DNA of 64,000 nt from Chitinophagaceae bacterium (GCA_019638595.1 JAHBTJ010000002.1:62001-126000); one strand, 5' to 3'. Shown: positions 16,895-24,569, counted from the first letter of the stretch. Numbers and translations are program-made. Notes: generated by a model from the sequence alone, not told the origin.

Positions 16895-16910
16895 TGTGAT
16901 ATAAGTCACT
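16895..16910. promoter_or_regulatory. Crp/Fnr-type palindrome upstream of the sulfur gene cluster
   Basis: TGTGA (16895-16899), six spacer bases and TCACT (16906-16910) match the Crp/Fnr consensus except in the last base. It lies about 50 bp before the rhodanese start. A weak -7-like CATCTTTG follows at about 16932-16939. A second, perfect site lies before the oxidoreductase at 20051. Confidence 0.65.
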
Positions 16911-16960
16911 CCCGGTATTCTTTGCCTGTATCATCTTTGCAAAAGATAAATAAATAATTC

Positions 16961-17272
16961 ATGGGCATTCTATCAGCATTATTTGGAAAAAGAAGTTCGG
17001 AAGATTTTAAATTGTTGGTGAAAGAAGGGGCACTTATTGTAGATGTACGGTCGCGCGGCGAATTTGCAGCCGGGCATATAGCAGGAAGCATTAATATTCC
17101 CCTTGATGAAATACGGCAGCATGTTGCAAACCTTAAAAGTAAAAACAAAAAAATGATAACCTGCTGCAGAAGTGGTGTCAGGAGCGGGATGGCAAAGAAT
17201 ATTTTATCGGGGCAGGGACTGGTGGTGTTTAACGGGGGCGCCTGGAGTTCTTTAAACAAACAAATACAGTAA
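16961..17272 (+). CDS. Single-domain rhodanese (sulfurtransferase)
   Basis: The 103-residue product is a stand-alone rhodanese. It contains [20 protein letters not shown] and the active-site loop CCRSGVRS, where the second Cys would carry the persulfide. No signal peptide is convincing. It opens a cluster of sulfur genes: the next gene starts 5 bp downstream, and two YeeE/YedE halves and a sulfide:quinone oxidoreductase follow. A role in moving sulfane sulfur from imported thiosulfate or from sulfide oxidation is likely. Confidence 0.92.
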   Translation: MGILSALFGKRSSEDFKLLVKEGALIVDVRSRGEFAAGHIAGSINIPLDEIRQHVANLKSKNKKMITCCRSGVRSGMAKNILSGQGLVVFNGGAWSSLNKQIQ

Positions 17273-17277
17273 GCGGG

Positions 17278-17838
17278 ATGACTGAATTTTTAGCGCGTCC
17301 CTGGCCCTGGTATATCGCAGGTCCCCTGATAGGGCTTACTGTTCCCGCATTGCTTATTTTAGGGAATAAGCACTTTGGCATTTCGGCTAACCTGCGTCAT
17401 GCTTGCGCCGCATGCTTTCCCGCCAATATTCCTTTTTTTAAATACGATTATAAAAAGGAAATATGGAACCTGTTCTTTGTAGCGGGTATTTTCCTGGGAG
17501 GAGTAATTACAGCATGGCTATTGAGCGATCCCGGCCCCGTTGTGGTTGATCCGCGGTTGGTAAAAGAGCTGCAAGGGTATGGCATTAACGATTACAGCAA
17601 TATGGTGCCTGTGCAATTGTATAGCTGGGAAAACCTACTATCGGTTAAAGGGGTCATTATGCTGATAGGGGGTGGCTTCCTTGTGGGCTTTGGTTCGCGT
17701 TATGCCGGCGGTTGCACTAGCGGGCATGCCATAATGGGGCTCAGTACATTGCAATGGCCGTCGTTGCTCGCAACCCTTTGCTTTATGACCGGCGGATTCA
17801 TTATGGCAAATTTGATATTACCCTTTATACTATCATAA
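17278..17838 (+). CDS. YeeE/YedE family transporter, first half
   Basis: This 186-residue integral membrane protein shows several hydrophobic spans. It carries the family's conserved Cys motif in [20 protein letters not shown] near the C-terminus, and a Cys-rich segment ([14 protein letters not shown]) near residue 40. YeeE/YedE (DUF395) proteins take up thiosulfate or sulfur-containing compounds; in many Bacteroidota the protein is split into two adjacent genes, as here. It lies between the rhodanese and the second half, with short spacing on both sides, so one transcript is expected. Confidence 0.9.
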   Translation: MTEFLARPWPWYIAGPLIGLTVPALLILGNKHFGISANLRHACAACFPANIPFFKYDYKKEIWNLFFVAGIFLGGVITAWLLSDPGPVVVDPRLVKELQGYGINDYSNMVPVQLYSWENLLSVKGVIMLIGGGFLVGFGSRYAGGCTSGHAIMGLSTLQWPSLLATLCFMTGGFIMANLILPFILS

Positions 17839-17876
17839 ATATATTAAGCGTGGTAACAAACAGCAAGATCGGAACA

Positions 17877-18365
17877 ATGGAACAAAGTACGGATCGCGAA
17901 ATACGTTCTCTCGACAGCGTTTGTGTAAACGAGTCGGGGCTGGAGCACCGGTGGTATCACAATATTAAATATCTTGTAGTGGGCGTATTATTCGGAATTG
18001 TATTTGTAAAAGCAGAAGTGATCAGTTGGTTTCGTATACAGGAAATGTTCCGGCTACAGTCCTTTCACATGTATGGTATTATAGGTTCGGCAGTAGTGGT
18101 AGGCATTGTTTCGGTATGGGCTATCAAAAAGTTCAATATTAAAACGATCTATGGCGAGCCGATCGTTTTTAGTGCTAAAAAATTCAATAAAGGACAGATC
18201 TACGGAGGCTTGCTTTTTGGATCAGGATGGGGATTAACAGGCGCCTGCCCGGGACCTTTGTTTGCGCAGATAGGTACAGGAGCAACAGTAGTGATTGTAG
18301 TGTTGTTAAGCGCTATTGCCGGCACATGGGTATACGGTAATCTAAGAGAGAAATTACCTCACTAA
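17877..18365 (+). CDS. YeeE/YedE family transporter, second half
   Basis: The open frame extends back to 17754 inside the previous gene, but the ATG at 17877 (MEQSTDREIR) gives a sensible start, so that start is used (162 residues). Spans include YLVVGVLFGIVFVKAE and GIIGSAVVVGIVSVWA. The hallmark GWGLTGACPGPLFAQIG carries the Cys thought to handle sulfur substrates. Together with the upstream gene it rebuilds the full YeeE/YedE fold. Confidence 0.88.
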   Translation: MEQSTDREIRSLDSVCVNESGLEHRWYHNIKYLVVGVLFGIVFVKAEVISWFRIQEMFRLQSFHMYGIIGSAVVVGIVSVWAIKKFNIKTIYGEPIVFSAKKFNKGQIYGGLLFGSGWGLTGACPGPLFAQIGTGATVVIVVLLSAIAGTWVYGNLREKLPH

Positions 18366-18375
18366 TATTTGTTGT

Positions 18376-18981
18376 ATGCAGAAATACCTTCCACATTTCA
18401 TACTGCTGCTGTTGCCGGTAATAATAAGCTGTAATGCTCCTGTTACATCCGTGCGGCAGGAGGAAGATGTGCAACAGTTCACTGAAAAGGCCGGTAAACT
18501 GTCGGCCATTGCCCAGCAAACGCTGTTAAAAGAAGTGTCGGGGGCTATACAGGAAGGAGGAACCGTGTATGCGGTTGCGTTTTGCAGTCAAAAAGCCATG
18601 ATATTAACCGATTCGGTGTCTAAAGCGCATGACCTTGTTATAACCCGTATTACCAATAAACCCCGCAATGCAGCCAACGGTTTAAAAACGGCAATGGATT
18701 CCGCGGTATGGCAGCGTTTTGAACAGGCGGTTCTGCAAAAAGATTCTATACCCGCCGGTATTACAGAAACAGGAGAAAAGGGAACATTGGTTTATTACAA
18801 ACCGATTTTTATAGGTATGCCCACATGCCTGCAATGTCACGGGGAACCGGGCAAAAACATAGACGCTCTCACCATGCAGGCGCTGAATGAAAGATATCCT
18901 GACGACAATGCTTTCAACTATACTGTTGGCATGTTAAGGGGTTTATGGAAGATAACTGCTGTGGGGGACTTGTCTGAATAA
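18376..18981 (+). CDS. DUF3365 (Tll0287-like) haem-binding lipoprotein
   Basis: The 201-residue product has a signal peptide with lipobox (LPVIISC, Cys about residue 19) and a Tll0287-like/DUF3365 domain. It contains one c-type haem motif, CLQCH in PTCLQCHGEPGKN at about 150-160. This domain type is thought to act as a haem-based redox or gas sensor or as an electron-transfer module. It begins 10 bp after the transporter, in the same direction, so it is probably exported as part of the sulfur cluster. An exact role in sulfide oxidation is inference. Confidence 0.88.
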   Translation: MQKYLPHFILLLLPVIISCNAPVTSVRQEEDVQQFTEKAGKLSAIAQQTLLKEVSGAIQEGGTVYAVAFCSQKAMILTDSVSKAHDLVITRITNKPRNAANGLKTAMDSAVWQRFEQAVLQKDSIPAGITETGEKGTLVYYKPIFIGMPTCLQCHGEPGKNIDALTMQALNERYPDDNAFNYTVGMLRGLWKITAVGDLSE

Positions 18982-19025
18982 AGAGGCGTGTTGTACAAAA
19001 AAGTTCAAAGGTAAAATACAGGTGA

Positions 19026-19760
19026 ATGAGAAGCCGATGGAGCATTGCGGTTGTTGTATTGTTAGGTCTATGCACACCTGTGCGGTTGAATGCCCAGGCA
19101 TATAGAAACACATGGTTTCGTGTAACCGGCAGGTATCATTTTTCCGAAAAAATGATGGCAGATATCGAATGGCAGCATCGGCGGCAGCAGGGCTATAACA
19201 ATGAAAATCCTTTTCATACTGAACTGTTGAGTTCCATGCGCCCGTGGGTATATTATTCTTTTAACCAACATATAAGGATAGATGCATCTCCTATAGCATA
19301 TTACTCTTTGCATAGTGCAATAAAAAATAAAGAGGATGCCGGCAAAAAGCCACTGTCTGAATATCGTTCAACCCTGGGTATCAGCTTTAAGCAGTCACTA
19401 ACCAAAAAGCTTGGCATTGGCGGCCGTATTATGGCAGAATACAGGAACTTTAGCAGCACAGGAGATATTGTGCGGGGTAGGGCCCGGGTAGATATACACT
19501 ATGATATGGGGAAACAGTATAAACTGGTATGGCAGGGTGAGGAATTGCTGAATATAACAGGTACTGCACCAGATCACGTATTTGATCATAGCCGCCTTTC
19601 GGCATCTGTTAATAAACAATTCGGCAGGCGCTATCATGTAGAGCTCGGATACATTTACATAAGCCGGCTGCTGCCCGGCGATTCCTTTATCCGGAGGGAG
19701 CACAACATATTCCTGAACATGATGATTGATATTAAAAGAAATATAAAAACTACTTCATGA
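19026..19760 (+). CDS. DUF2490 outer-membrane protein
   Basis: The 244-residue product has a signal peptide ending LNAQA and then alternating strands typical of the DUF2490 beta-barrel family (WFRVTGRYHFSEKMMADIEW, RSTLGISFKQSLTKK, HVELGYIYISRLLPGDSF). The function of DUF2490 proteins is not established. Its stop overlaps the start of the next gene (ATGA), showing translational coupling within the sulfur cluster. Confidence 0.85.
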   Translation: MRSRWSIAVVVLLGLCTPVRLNAQAYRNTWFRVTGRYHFSEKMMADIEWQHRRQQGYNNENPFHTELLSSMRPWVYYSFNQHIRIDASPIAYYSLHSAIKNKEDAGKKPLSEYRSTLGISFKQSLTKKLGIGGRIMAEYRNFSSTGDIVRGRARVDIHYDMGKQYKLVWQGEELLNITGTAPDHVFDHSRLSASVNKQFGRRYHVELGYIYISRLLPGDSFIRREHNIFLNMMIDIKRNIKTTS

Positions 19761-19972
19761 AAAAGAATATACTACTGGTAATAGCAGGTGTAATACTGGG
19801 AGCCGCGGGCGGTTACCTGTATTACCATTTCATTGGTTGCCATTCGGGAACCTGTGCCATCACTTCCCGGCCGGTCAACAGTACCTTATACGGTGCCTTG
19901 CTGGGCGGGCTGCTGTTTTCACTGTTTAGCAGCAATAAAAAAGTAAAGAACAACGAAAGCAAGGCAGGATAG
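19757..19972 (+). CDS. DUF6132 small membrane protein
   Basis: This 71-residue protein has two hydrophobic segments (NILLVIAGVILGAAGGYLYY and TLYGALLGGLLFSLF) joined by a Cys-containing loop, GCHSGTCAITSRP. The G-C-x-S-G-T-C-x-I-T-S pattern is characteristic of DUF6132 proteins, which in Bacteroidota sit with rhodanese and YeeE genes. The paired cysteines suggest a role in handling sulfur or copper, but no function is established. It overlaps the preceding gene by 4 bp. Confidence 0.85.
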   Translation: MKKNILLVIAGVILGAAGGYLYYHFIGCHSGTCAITSRPVNSTLYGALLGGLLFSLFSSNKKVKNNESKAG

Positions 19973-19986
19973 GAATATTCATTTCA

Positions 19987-20002
19987 TGTGATCAAGGTCA
20001 CA
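19987..20002. promoter_or_regulatory. Perfect Crp/Fnr-type palindrome upstream of the sulfide:quinone oxidoreductase
   Basis: TGTGATCAAGGTCACA is an exact TGTGA-N6-TCACA site, 49 bp ahead of the ATG at 20051. A TTG -33-like element and a GCAACTTTG -7-like element follow it, placing the site where an activator would bind. It implies a second, separately controlled promoter within the cluster. Confidence 0.75.
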
Positions 20003-20050
20003 TTTAATTGTGACGGGTAACTGCAACTTTGTGGCATAAATCAATGCCGT

Positions 20051-21301
20051 ATGAGTGTTCATTTTCAGGTGCTAATTATTGGTGGCGGTACAGCCGGAAT
20101 TATGGTTGCCGCTCAATTAAAAAGAAAGCAGGCCAATATTTCCATTGGCATTATTGAGCCATCCAAAGATCACTGGTATCAACCCGCCTGGACCTTAGTA
20201 GGCGCCGGAACATTCGATTATGCCAAAACCAGGAGGGATGAATCTTCCCTGATCCCACCGGGCGTGGAGTGGATACAGGATAAAGCTACAGAGATCAGTC
20301 CGGACCAAAACAGCGTTGCAACGGCCGGTTCGGGCATATATACTTATGATTACCTGGTAGTATGTCCGGGCCTGGTGATGGATATAGAAGCTTTGCCCGG
20401 GCTGAAGGAGGCTATGGAAACAGATATTGTATGCAGCAACTATACCGATCCTGACAAAACATGGAGAGTGCTGCAATCGTTCAAAGGAGGCAATGCGGTG
20501 TTTACACAGCCCGTTACACCTATTAAATGCGGGGGTGCTCCTCAAAAAATAATGTACCTGGCAGATGATTACTTCAGGAAAAACAATGTAAGAGACAAGA
20601 CGAATGTAATATTTGCTACTCCCGGCACCGTACTATTTGGTACGAAAGAATTTGCAGACACGCTCCATAAAGTAATAGAACGGAAACAGGCAATACTGAA
20701 GCTGTTTTATGCTCCTGTAAAAATAGATGCGCAAAAGAGAATAATTTATTACCAGTATAAAAAAGATCAGCCCTGGCAGGCCGAACAGGCAACAGGCGAA
20801 ACAATGGGTGATGACGGATTGGTAGCTATGCCTTATGACATGCTGCACCTGGCTCCGCCGCAGGCCGCCCCGGCGTTCATACAGTCCTCCCCATTGTGTG
20901 CGAAGGAAGGAGCTAATAAAGGGTGGATCGAGGTAGATCATTATACATTGCAGCACAGGGTATACGGTAATGTATATGCGCTGGGTGATGTTGCCGCCCT
21001 GCCTACAGCCAAAACCGGCGCTGCCATTCGCAAGCAGGCGCCTGTGGTGGTAGACCAGCTCCTGGCAGCGATCAACCATCACCCCGGTACTAAGCAATAT
21101 GATGGATATTCTTCATGTCCTTTGGTAACGGGGTATGGTAAAATGCTGCTGGCAGAATTTAAGTATGGGAATGTGCGCGACAGCGATCCCCTGCTCAGCA
21201 AATTCATGGATACTACCAAAGAACACTACCGTATGTGGCTTCTCAAAAAATATGGACTGCCGTGGCTGTACTGGAATAAAATGATGAAAGGAAAAATGTA
21301 A
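20051..21301 (+). CDS. sqr: Sulfide:quinone oxidoreductase-like flavoprotein (type II-like)
   Basis: The 416-residue product starts with an FAD-binding Rossmann motif (LIIGGGTAGIMVAAQL). The motif PIKCGGAPQKIMYLADDYF contains the Cys expected in the SQOR-like (type II) branch. FAD-contact residues lie in NVYALGDVAALPTAKTGAAI, and a C-terminal YSSCPLVTGYGKMLLAEFKY segment follows. The family oxidises sulfide to sulfane sulfur and passes electrons to quinone at the inner membrane. The rhodanese and YeeE genes upstream fit this chemistry. A perfect Crp/Fnr site precedes the gene. No cofactor change is visible. Confidence 0.9.
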   Translation: MSVHFQVLIIGGGTAGIMVAAQLKRKQANISIGIIEPSKDHWYQPAWTLVGAGTFDYAKTRRDESSLIPPGVEWIQDKATEISPDQNSVATAGSGIYTYDYLVVCPGLVMDIEALPGLKEAMETDIVCSNYTDPDKTWRVLQSFKGGNAVFTQPVTPIKCGGAPQKIMYLADDYFRKNNVRDKTNVIFATPGTVLFGTKEFADTLHKVIERKQAILKLFYAPVKIDAQKRIIYYQYKKDQPWQAEQATGETMGDDGLVAMPYDMLHLAPPQAAPAFIQSSPLCAKEGANKGWIEVDHYTLQHRVYGNVYALGDVAALPTAKTGAAIRKQAPVVVDQLLAAINHHPGTKQYDGYSSCPLVTGYGKMLLAEFKYGNVRDSDPLLSKFMDTTKEHYRMWLLKKYGLPWLYWNKMMKGKM

Positions 21302-21378
21302 GGGTGGGTGTGGATTGATGAATCCTTTGAAGAGAACGGAATAGCTGCAAATTTCAATAGCTGCTCAGTGCTGTCAGA

Positions 21379-21453
21379 TCAGTTATTCGTTTTTAGACTT
21401 TCTGCTTCCTCGGGCGTTTCGCTTTGTATTCTTTTTGCAACTTTGCTTCTCAT
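21379..21453 (-). pseudogene. Truncated antitoxin start (HTH-type) overlapping the toxin-like gene
   Basis: In the -1 frame relative to the neighbouring gene, an ATG at 21453 encodes MRSKVAKRIQSETPEEAESL and stops at 21379. The opening resembles the first residues of XRE-type antitoxins paired with this kind of small toxin-like protein. The helix-turn-helix and the rest are missing. The assignment rests on a short segment. Confidence 0.45.
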
Positions 21454-21691
21454 AAATTTCCTTTTCCTGTTCAAACCTGTTCAACAAGATATCTATTGCT
21501 CCGTGATCGTCGCCTGTGCTATCCAGCACAAAACTTAACAGCTTCTGAACTTCGCTTTTCAGCTCAGGAACAGCATTATATTTAGCAAAGAACTTATCAG
21601 TTTCATTACTGTTGGCCTCATCCCTTCGCACTGTATAAAAAGTGCATTTAGCACCTTTATCATCCCGTATTTCTAATGCAAAGCTATTCAC
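21383..21691 (-). CDS. Small toxin-like protein, unassigned
   Basis: The 102-residue product begins MNSFALEIRDDKGAKCTFYT and is acidic up to about residue 75 (LLSFVLDSTGDDHGAIDILL, NRFEQE), then abruptly Lys/Arg-rich. The N-terminal part resembles a widespread Bacteroidota protein encoded ahead of HTH antitoxins. The basic tail overlaps, in another frame, the start of what looks like that antitoxin, so the original gene may have ended earlier or been altered. An inverted repeat, TTAGTT-N4-AACTAA near 21697-21712, lies just upstream and could be an operator. A toxin role is inference. Confidence 0.55.
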   Translation of the reverse strand: MNSFALEIRDDKGAKCTFYTVRRDEANSNETDKFFAKYNAVPELKSEVQKLLSFVLDSTGDDHGAIDILLNRFEQEKEIYEKQSCKKNTKRNARGSRKSKNE

Positions 21692-21738
21692 TTATAAATT
21701 AGTTTTGCAACTAAAATATTAAAAGTATTGCTGGGGGC

Positions 21739-21837
21739 TTAGCTTCCAGTAACATATTCAGAAGAAAGCAATTTAACAAACTCGTCAATAGAAAGCAAAG
21801 GCATTACAAGGATATTACAATCAAGTACAACAGTCAT
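21739..21837 (-). pseudogene. PIN-domain toxin with a large internal deletion
   Basis: The ATG at 21837 lies 3 bp after the stop of the antitoxin-like gene. The 32-codon frame reads MTVVLDCNILV, the first strand and Asp of a PIN nuclease, and then jumps to MPLLSIDEFVKLLSSEYV, typical of the end of such proteins. About 90 residues, with the remaining catalytic acids, are missing. The frame is preserved, so the deletion was in-frame, but the nuclease cannot be active. Confidence 0.65.
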
Positions 21838-21840
21838 TGC

Positions 21841-22053
21841 TTATGCAGATTTGCGGAAATGTTCCTGCTTCCAACGCTCAAATGTTTCAACTGTGTAGTT
21901 TTTATTATCTGCAGCTTTGTCGGCTTCACGTACCACTTTATCGCTTAAATAGGCAATAAGTAAAGATTTTATTTCTTTCAGATCCTCTTCACTCTGGTTA
22001 GCTGCAAAAAGGTTTAAGATCTCCAATTGTGTACTGTTTAATGGAGTATCCAT
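21841..22053 (-). CDS. Antitoxin-like small protein of a VapBC-type module
   Basis: From the ATG at 22053 the product is 70 residues, starting MDTPLNSTQLEILNLFAANQ. A TTG 30 bp further up (22083) is a weaker start. It is helical and charged (SEEDLKEIKSLLIAYLSDKV, ADKAADNKNYTVETFERWKQ). This type commonly precedes a PIN toxin in Bacteroidota, and a deleted PIN gene starts 3 bp downstream. It has lost its partner and may survive as an orphan antitoxin. Confidence 0.65.
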   Translation of the reverse strand: MDTPLNSTQLEILNLFAANQSEEDLKEIKSLLIAYLSDKVVREADKAADNKNYTVETFERWKQEHFRKSA

Positions 22054-22287
22054 AACGACAAGATTTTGATTTTTTTTGGTCAACGCCTGTTAACCATTTC
22101 TCAGTGGCAGTTCAAATTTAACTAAATCTTACTATTTAGCTTTAGTTCTTTATAGTTTATAAGGATAGTATATCCGTTGGCGGTATAATAACAAAGGACA
22201 CCTCGCCAGAAATTGTGAAGTATATTTGCTTCTTATAATTGTGGTGGTATTGAATGGTAAAGAATCTAAACAAAATACCTAAAAAAA

Positions 22288-22311
22288 ACATACCTACGTG
22301 AGTAGGTATGT
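22288..22311 (-). terminator. Orphan intrinsic terminator on the minus strand
   Basis: ACATACCTAC (22288-22297) pairs perfectly with GTAGGTATGT (22302-22311) around the loop GTGA. On the minus strand the stem is followed by eight or more T residues (A-run at 22281-22288). No annotated minus-strand gene lies just upstream, since the gene at 22449 is on the plus strand, so it would end an unannotated short transcript. Confidence 0.6.
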
Positions 22312-22328
22312 TCAACGATATTTATTCA

Positions 22329-22348
22329 CTGAAATTTTTCGATTTCAG
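22329..22348 (-). ncRNA. Second hairpin of a possible small RNA ending at 22288
   Basis: CTGAAAT (22329-22335) pairs with ATTTCAG (22342-22348), 17 bp from the terminator stem. Read on the minus strand, the pair of hairpins with a terminal U-run looks like the 3' end of a short RNA that would begin between about 22350 and 22440. No promoter is convincing, so this is tentative. Apart from these hairpins the 22084-22448 interval shows nothing. Confidence 0.3.
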
Positions 22349-22448
22349 GCGGGATCTATTTTTAATCCTCTTTTGTAGGTAGTGTAAAATTACTAAAAAT
22401 CCTCAATCCTGTTAGGAAACTTGCAAATTAAAGTTAAGACTGACGTAA

Positions 22449-23702
22449 ATGGTTGATCGTAAGCTAATTGTAAAATACAGTAGTTATACTAACAGTATTG
22501 TTTTCCCAGACAGAGTTTCCGCTGGTTTGTTGCCTGATTTTGCCGCGGCAGTAAAAACCTGGCAGTCAAGAAAGCCCGAAAACGCTGTTATTTTTGATTT
22601 CAGTAGTGTCCGGAAAGCATTTGCTAATGGCATGTTAGGTATTATTGCCATAGTAACGGAATTACGAAGACAGGGAACAGCTATCGTCATCAAACTACCA
22701 AAGCAATCAGATGCACTTCGTTTTTTCTTTACCACCAGTTGGGCACATTTGCTTGACCCAACGCTAAGGGATCACTACCGCCATAATAACAAACACTTTG
22801 TTCAGCATTTTGGCAGCTTTGAAGAAATTCCACCAATCATTAACCACTTCATGGAAATCATTATGGGACATATTCAAATGCCCGGCGATGTTCTGGCTGC
22901 CCTGGAGTGGTCTATCACTGAGATCTGCGATAATGTAATAAATCATGCCGAATCAAAAACAGGGGGATTCCTTCAGGTAATCGCATACCCCCAAAATGAC
23001 CTGGTAGCTTTCACGGTAGCAGACGCTGGCAAAGGAATTTTACGGTCTTTAAGGGAAGGGTTCCCTGAGCTGAGCAATGATTTAGACGCCATTAAGGAAG
23101 CCATAAAAGCAGGCGTGACACGTAACAAAGATGCCGGTCAGGGAAATGGTCTTGCAGGCACTTCCCGGATAACCGTCATGACCGGCGGTTCGCTGAATAT
23201 ATTGACAGGTTCCGGCCGACTGTTATTACAACAGGATAAACAGACACCTACAACTTTTGCAGGAATCCGGGAATTCGAGGGTACGTGCATTAGCGGACAA
23301 ATAGTAATGAGTCACGATTTCTCAATGGTAGAAGCCTTGTCGTTTGGCCCTGTTCCTTATGAACCCTATTCAATTGTTGACGTTAAGTATCAAAAACAGG
23401 ATGAGGATACACTTTATATAAAAATGGCTGAACAGGTAGAAGGCGCAGGCACGAGAGCGGCAGGAAGAGCACTCCGCATCAAAGTGATAAATTTATTAAT
23501 TGCAAAACCCAATTATCCTATTCGTATAGATTGGCAGGATATAAACGTTGTTGCCAGCAGTTTCGCAGATGAGTTTTTAGGGAAGTTGTTTGTGGAGTTA
23601 GGAAAGAAAAAATTTGAAGCCCTGGTTCAAAATTCAAATTTGACAGAGGTCGTTGAACATATAATCAATAAAGCTATCACGGAACGATCAGCAACAGGTT
23701 AG
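22449..23702 (+). CDS. STAS-like / HATPase / DUF4325 three-domain protein
   Basis: The 417-residue product combines three signalling folds. The N-terminal STAS-like region (about 15-100) contains NAVIFDFSSVRKAFANGMLG. A GHKL ATPase domain (about 145-260) has an N-box in ALEWSITEICDNVINHAESK, a G1-like ADAGKGI and GQGNGLAGTSRI. The C-terminal DUF4325 STAS-like region (about 310-400) contains NVVASSFADEFLGKLF. The combination recalls anti-sigma/anti-anti-sigma partner switching in a single chain. No histidine phosphoacceptor or kinase HisKA domain is seen. Its partner and signal are unknown. It lies between toxin-antitoxin remnants and a tRNA, a location typical of acquired genes. Confidence 0.82.
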   Translation: MVDRKLIVKYSSYTNSIVFPDRVSAGLLPDFAAAVKTWQSRKPENAVIFDFSSVRKAFANGMLGIIAIVTELRRQGTAIVIKLPKQSDALRFFFTTSWAHLLDPTLRDHYRHNNKHFVQHFGSFEEIPPIINHFMEIIMGHIQMPGDVLAALEWSITEICDNVINHAESKTGGFLQVIAYPQNDLVAFTVADAGKGILRSLREGFPELSNDLDAIKEAIKAGVTRNKDAGQGNGLAGTSRITVMTGGSLNILTGSGRLLLQQDKQTPTTFAGIREFEGTCISGQIVMSHDFSMVEALSFGPVPYEPYSIVDVKYQKQDEDTLYIKMAEQVEGAGTRAAGRALRIKVINLLIAKPNYPIRIDWQDINVVASSFADEFLGKLFVELGKKKFEALVQNSNLTEVVEHIINKAITERSATG

Positions 23703-23774
23703 TCAGATAATCATGTTGTTCAAAAAGTAAAAATTACCTGTCATCAATCAATTTTAATTTTAGAGGAATAAAAA

Positions 23775-23798
23775 AAACGACAATCGAAATTGCCGTTT
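23775..23798 (+). terminator. Probable terminator after the HATPase gene
   Basis: AAACG-A-CAA pairs with TTG-C-CGTTT around a short loop and is followed by a T-rich run, TTTAATTTTC. The stem has one mismatch. It lies between the gene ending at 23702 and the convergent tRNA. Confidence 0.5.
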
Positions 23799-23832
23799 AA
23801 TTTTCTGTGAGATTTTCCCATCTGGGAAAAAC

Positions 23833-23907
23833 TGGTAGTCCCGGCAAGAATCGAACTTGCATCTAAAGTTTAGGAAACTTCTATTCTATCCATTGAACTA
23901 CGGGACC
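23833..23907 (-). tRNA. tRNA-Arg (anticodon CCT)
   Basis: On the minus strand the 75-base sequence folds as a full cloverleaf. The acceptor stem GGTCCCG pairs with CGGGACT, with a G-T wobble at the end. The D-arm is GTTC...GAAT. The anticodon stem is GAAGT/ACTTT with loop TTCCTAA (anticodon CCT), the T-arm is CAAGTTCGATTCTTG, and the terminal CCA is encoded. It reads AGG codons. Its position at the edge of a remnant-rich segment makes it a possible integration site, although no att duplication was found. Confidence 0.95.
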
Positions 23908-23997
23908 AGCTTAATATAATAACGGGGTGCAAAAATAATGGTTTCTTCAGATTTTCAATTTCTAATTTCAGTACTTTCATCGCCTTAAAATATAATA

Positions 23998-24450
23998 ATG
24001 AATACAGGAACACGGCTTTTATTGATTTTTTTGATCGCGTTCAGCAGCACAACTTTTGCCCAGGCGCCCAAAGCCCGCATTAATCATGTTGCTATATATG
24101 TAATGGATGTAAAAAAATCAGGCGATTTCTACATGAATATTATCGGTCTCGACAGTGTTCCCGAGCCTTTTCATGATGGTAAGCATATATGGCTGCGCAT
24201 TGGACCCGGCAGCACCATGCATATTATTGAAGGCGCCGCTACAAAAAAAGAGTATTATAAAAACAATCATACCTGTTTTACAGTGCCTTCGGTACAGGTG
24301 TTTACCGAAACATTAAAAAAACATGCTATTCCATGGGAAGATGTAAACGGTAAAAAAATGAGCATTACCAACCGGGTGGATGGCGTAAAGCAGATATGGC
24401 TGCAGGATCCCGACGGGTACTGGCTGGAGATCAATGATGCGAAAGAATAA
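23998..24450 (+). CDS. Secreted VOC/glyoxalase-fold protein
   Basis: The 150-residue product has a signal peptide (MNTGTRLLLIFLIAFSSTTF-AQ) followed by one VOC domain: RINHVAIYVMDVKKSGDFYM, HIWLRIGPGSTMHIIEG, HTCFTVPSV and IWLQDPDGYWLEINDA. The metal-ligand pattern H...E...H...E is recognisable (His in INHVA, Glu in HIIEG, His in NHTCF, Glu in WLEIND). The substrate is unknown. Export is unusual for glyoxalase relatives but common in Bacteroidota. Confidence 0.88.
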   Translation: MNTGTRLLLIFLIAFSSTTFAQAPKARINHVAIYVMDVKKSGDFYMNIIGLDSVPEPFHDGKHIWLRIGPGSTMHIIEGAATKKEYYKNNHTCFTVPSVQVFTETLKKHAIPWEDVNGKKMSITNRVDGVKQIWLQDPDGYWLEINDAKE

Positions 24451-24561
24451 TATATAGCTATCAGCCTTCAGCTTTCGGCTATCCGCAATTAACTGTCAGG
24501 ACAAGACATTTATTACTCGCCCTCCCCCAACTTTATACCTTACTTTACAGCGGGGTTTTCC

Positions 24562-24569
24562 TATCTTTG
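24562..24569 (+). promoter_or_regulatory. -7 promoter element of the TPR gene
   Basis: TATCTTTG matches TAnnTTTG, with a TTTAC -33-like element near 24544. It lies 18 bp before the ATG at 24588, which gives a short leader. Confidence 0.6.

Noticed and set aside
17754-17876. Earlier start for the second YeeE/YedE half
   Set aside because: The extension lies within the preceding gene and has no family similarity; the ATG at 17877 fits.
23833-23907. tRNA-Arg as attachment site of an integrated element
   Set aside because: No duplicate of the tRNA 3' end and no tyrosine integrase gene were seen in the window.
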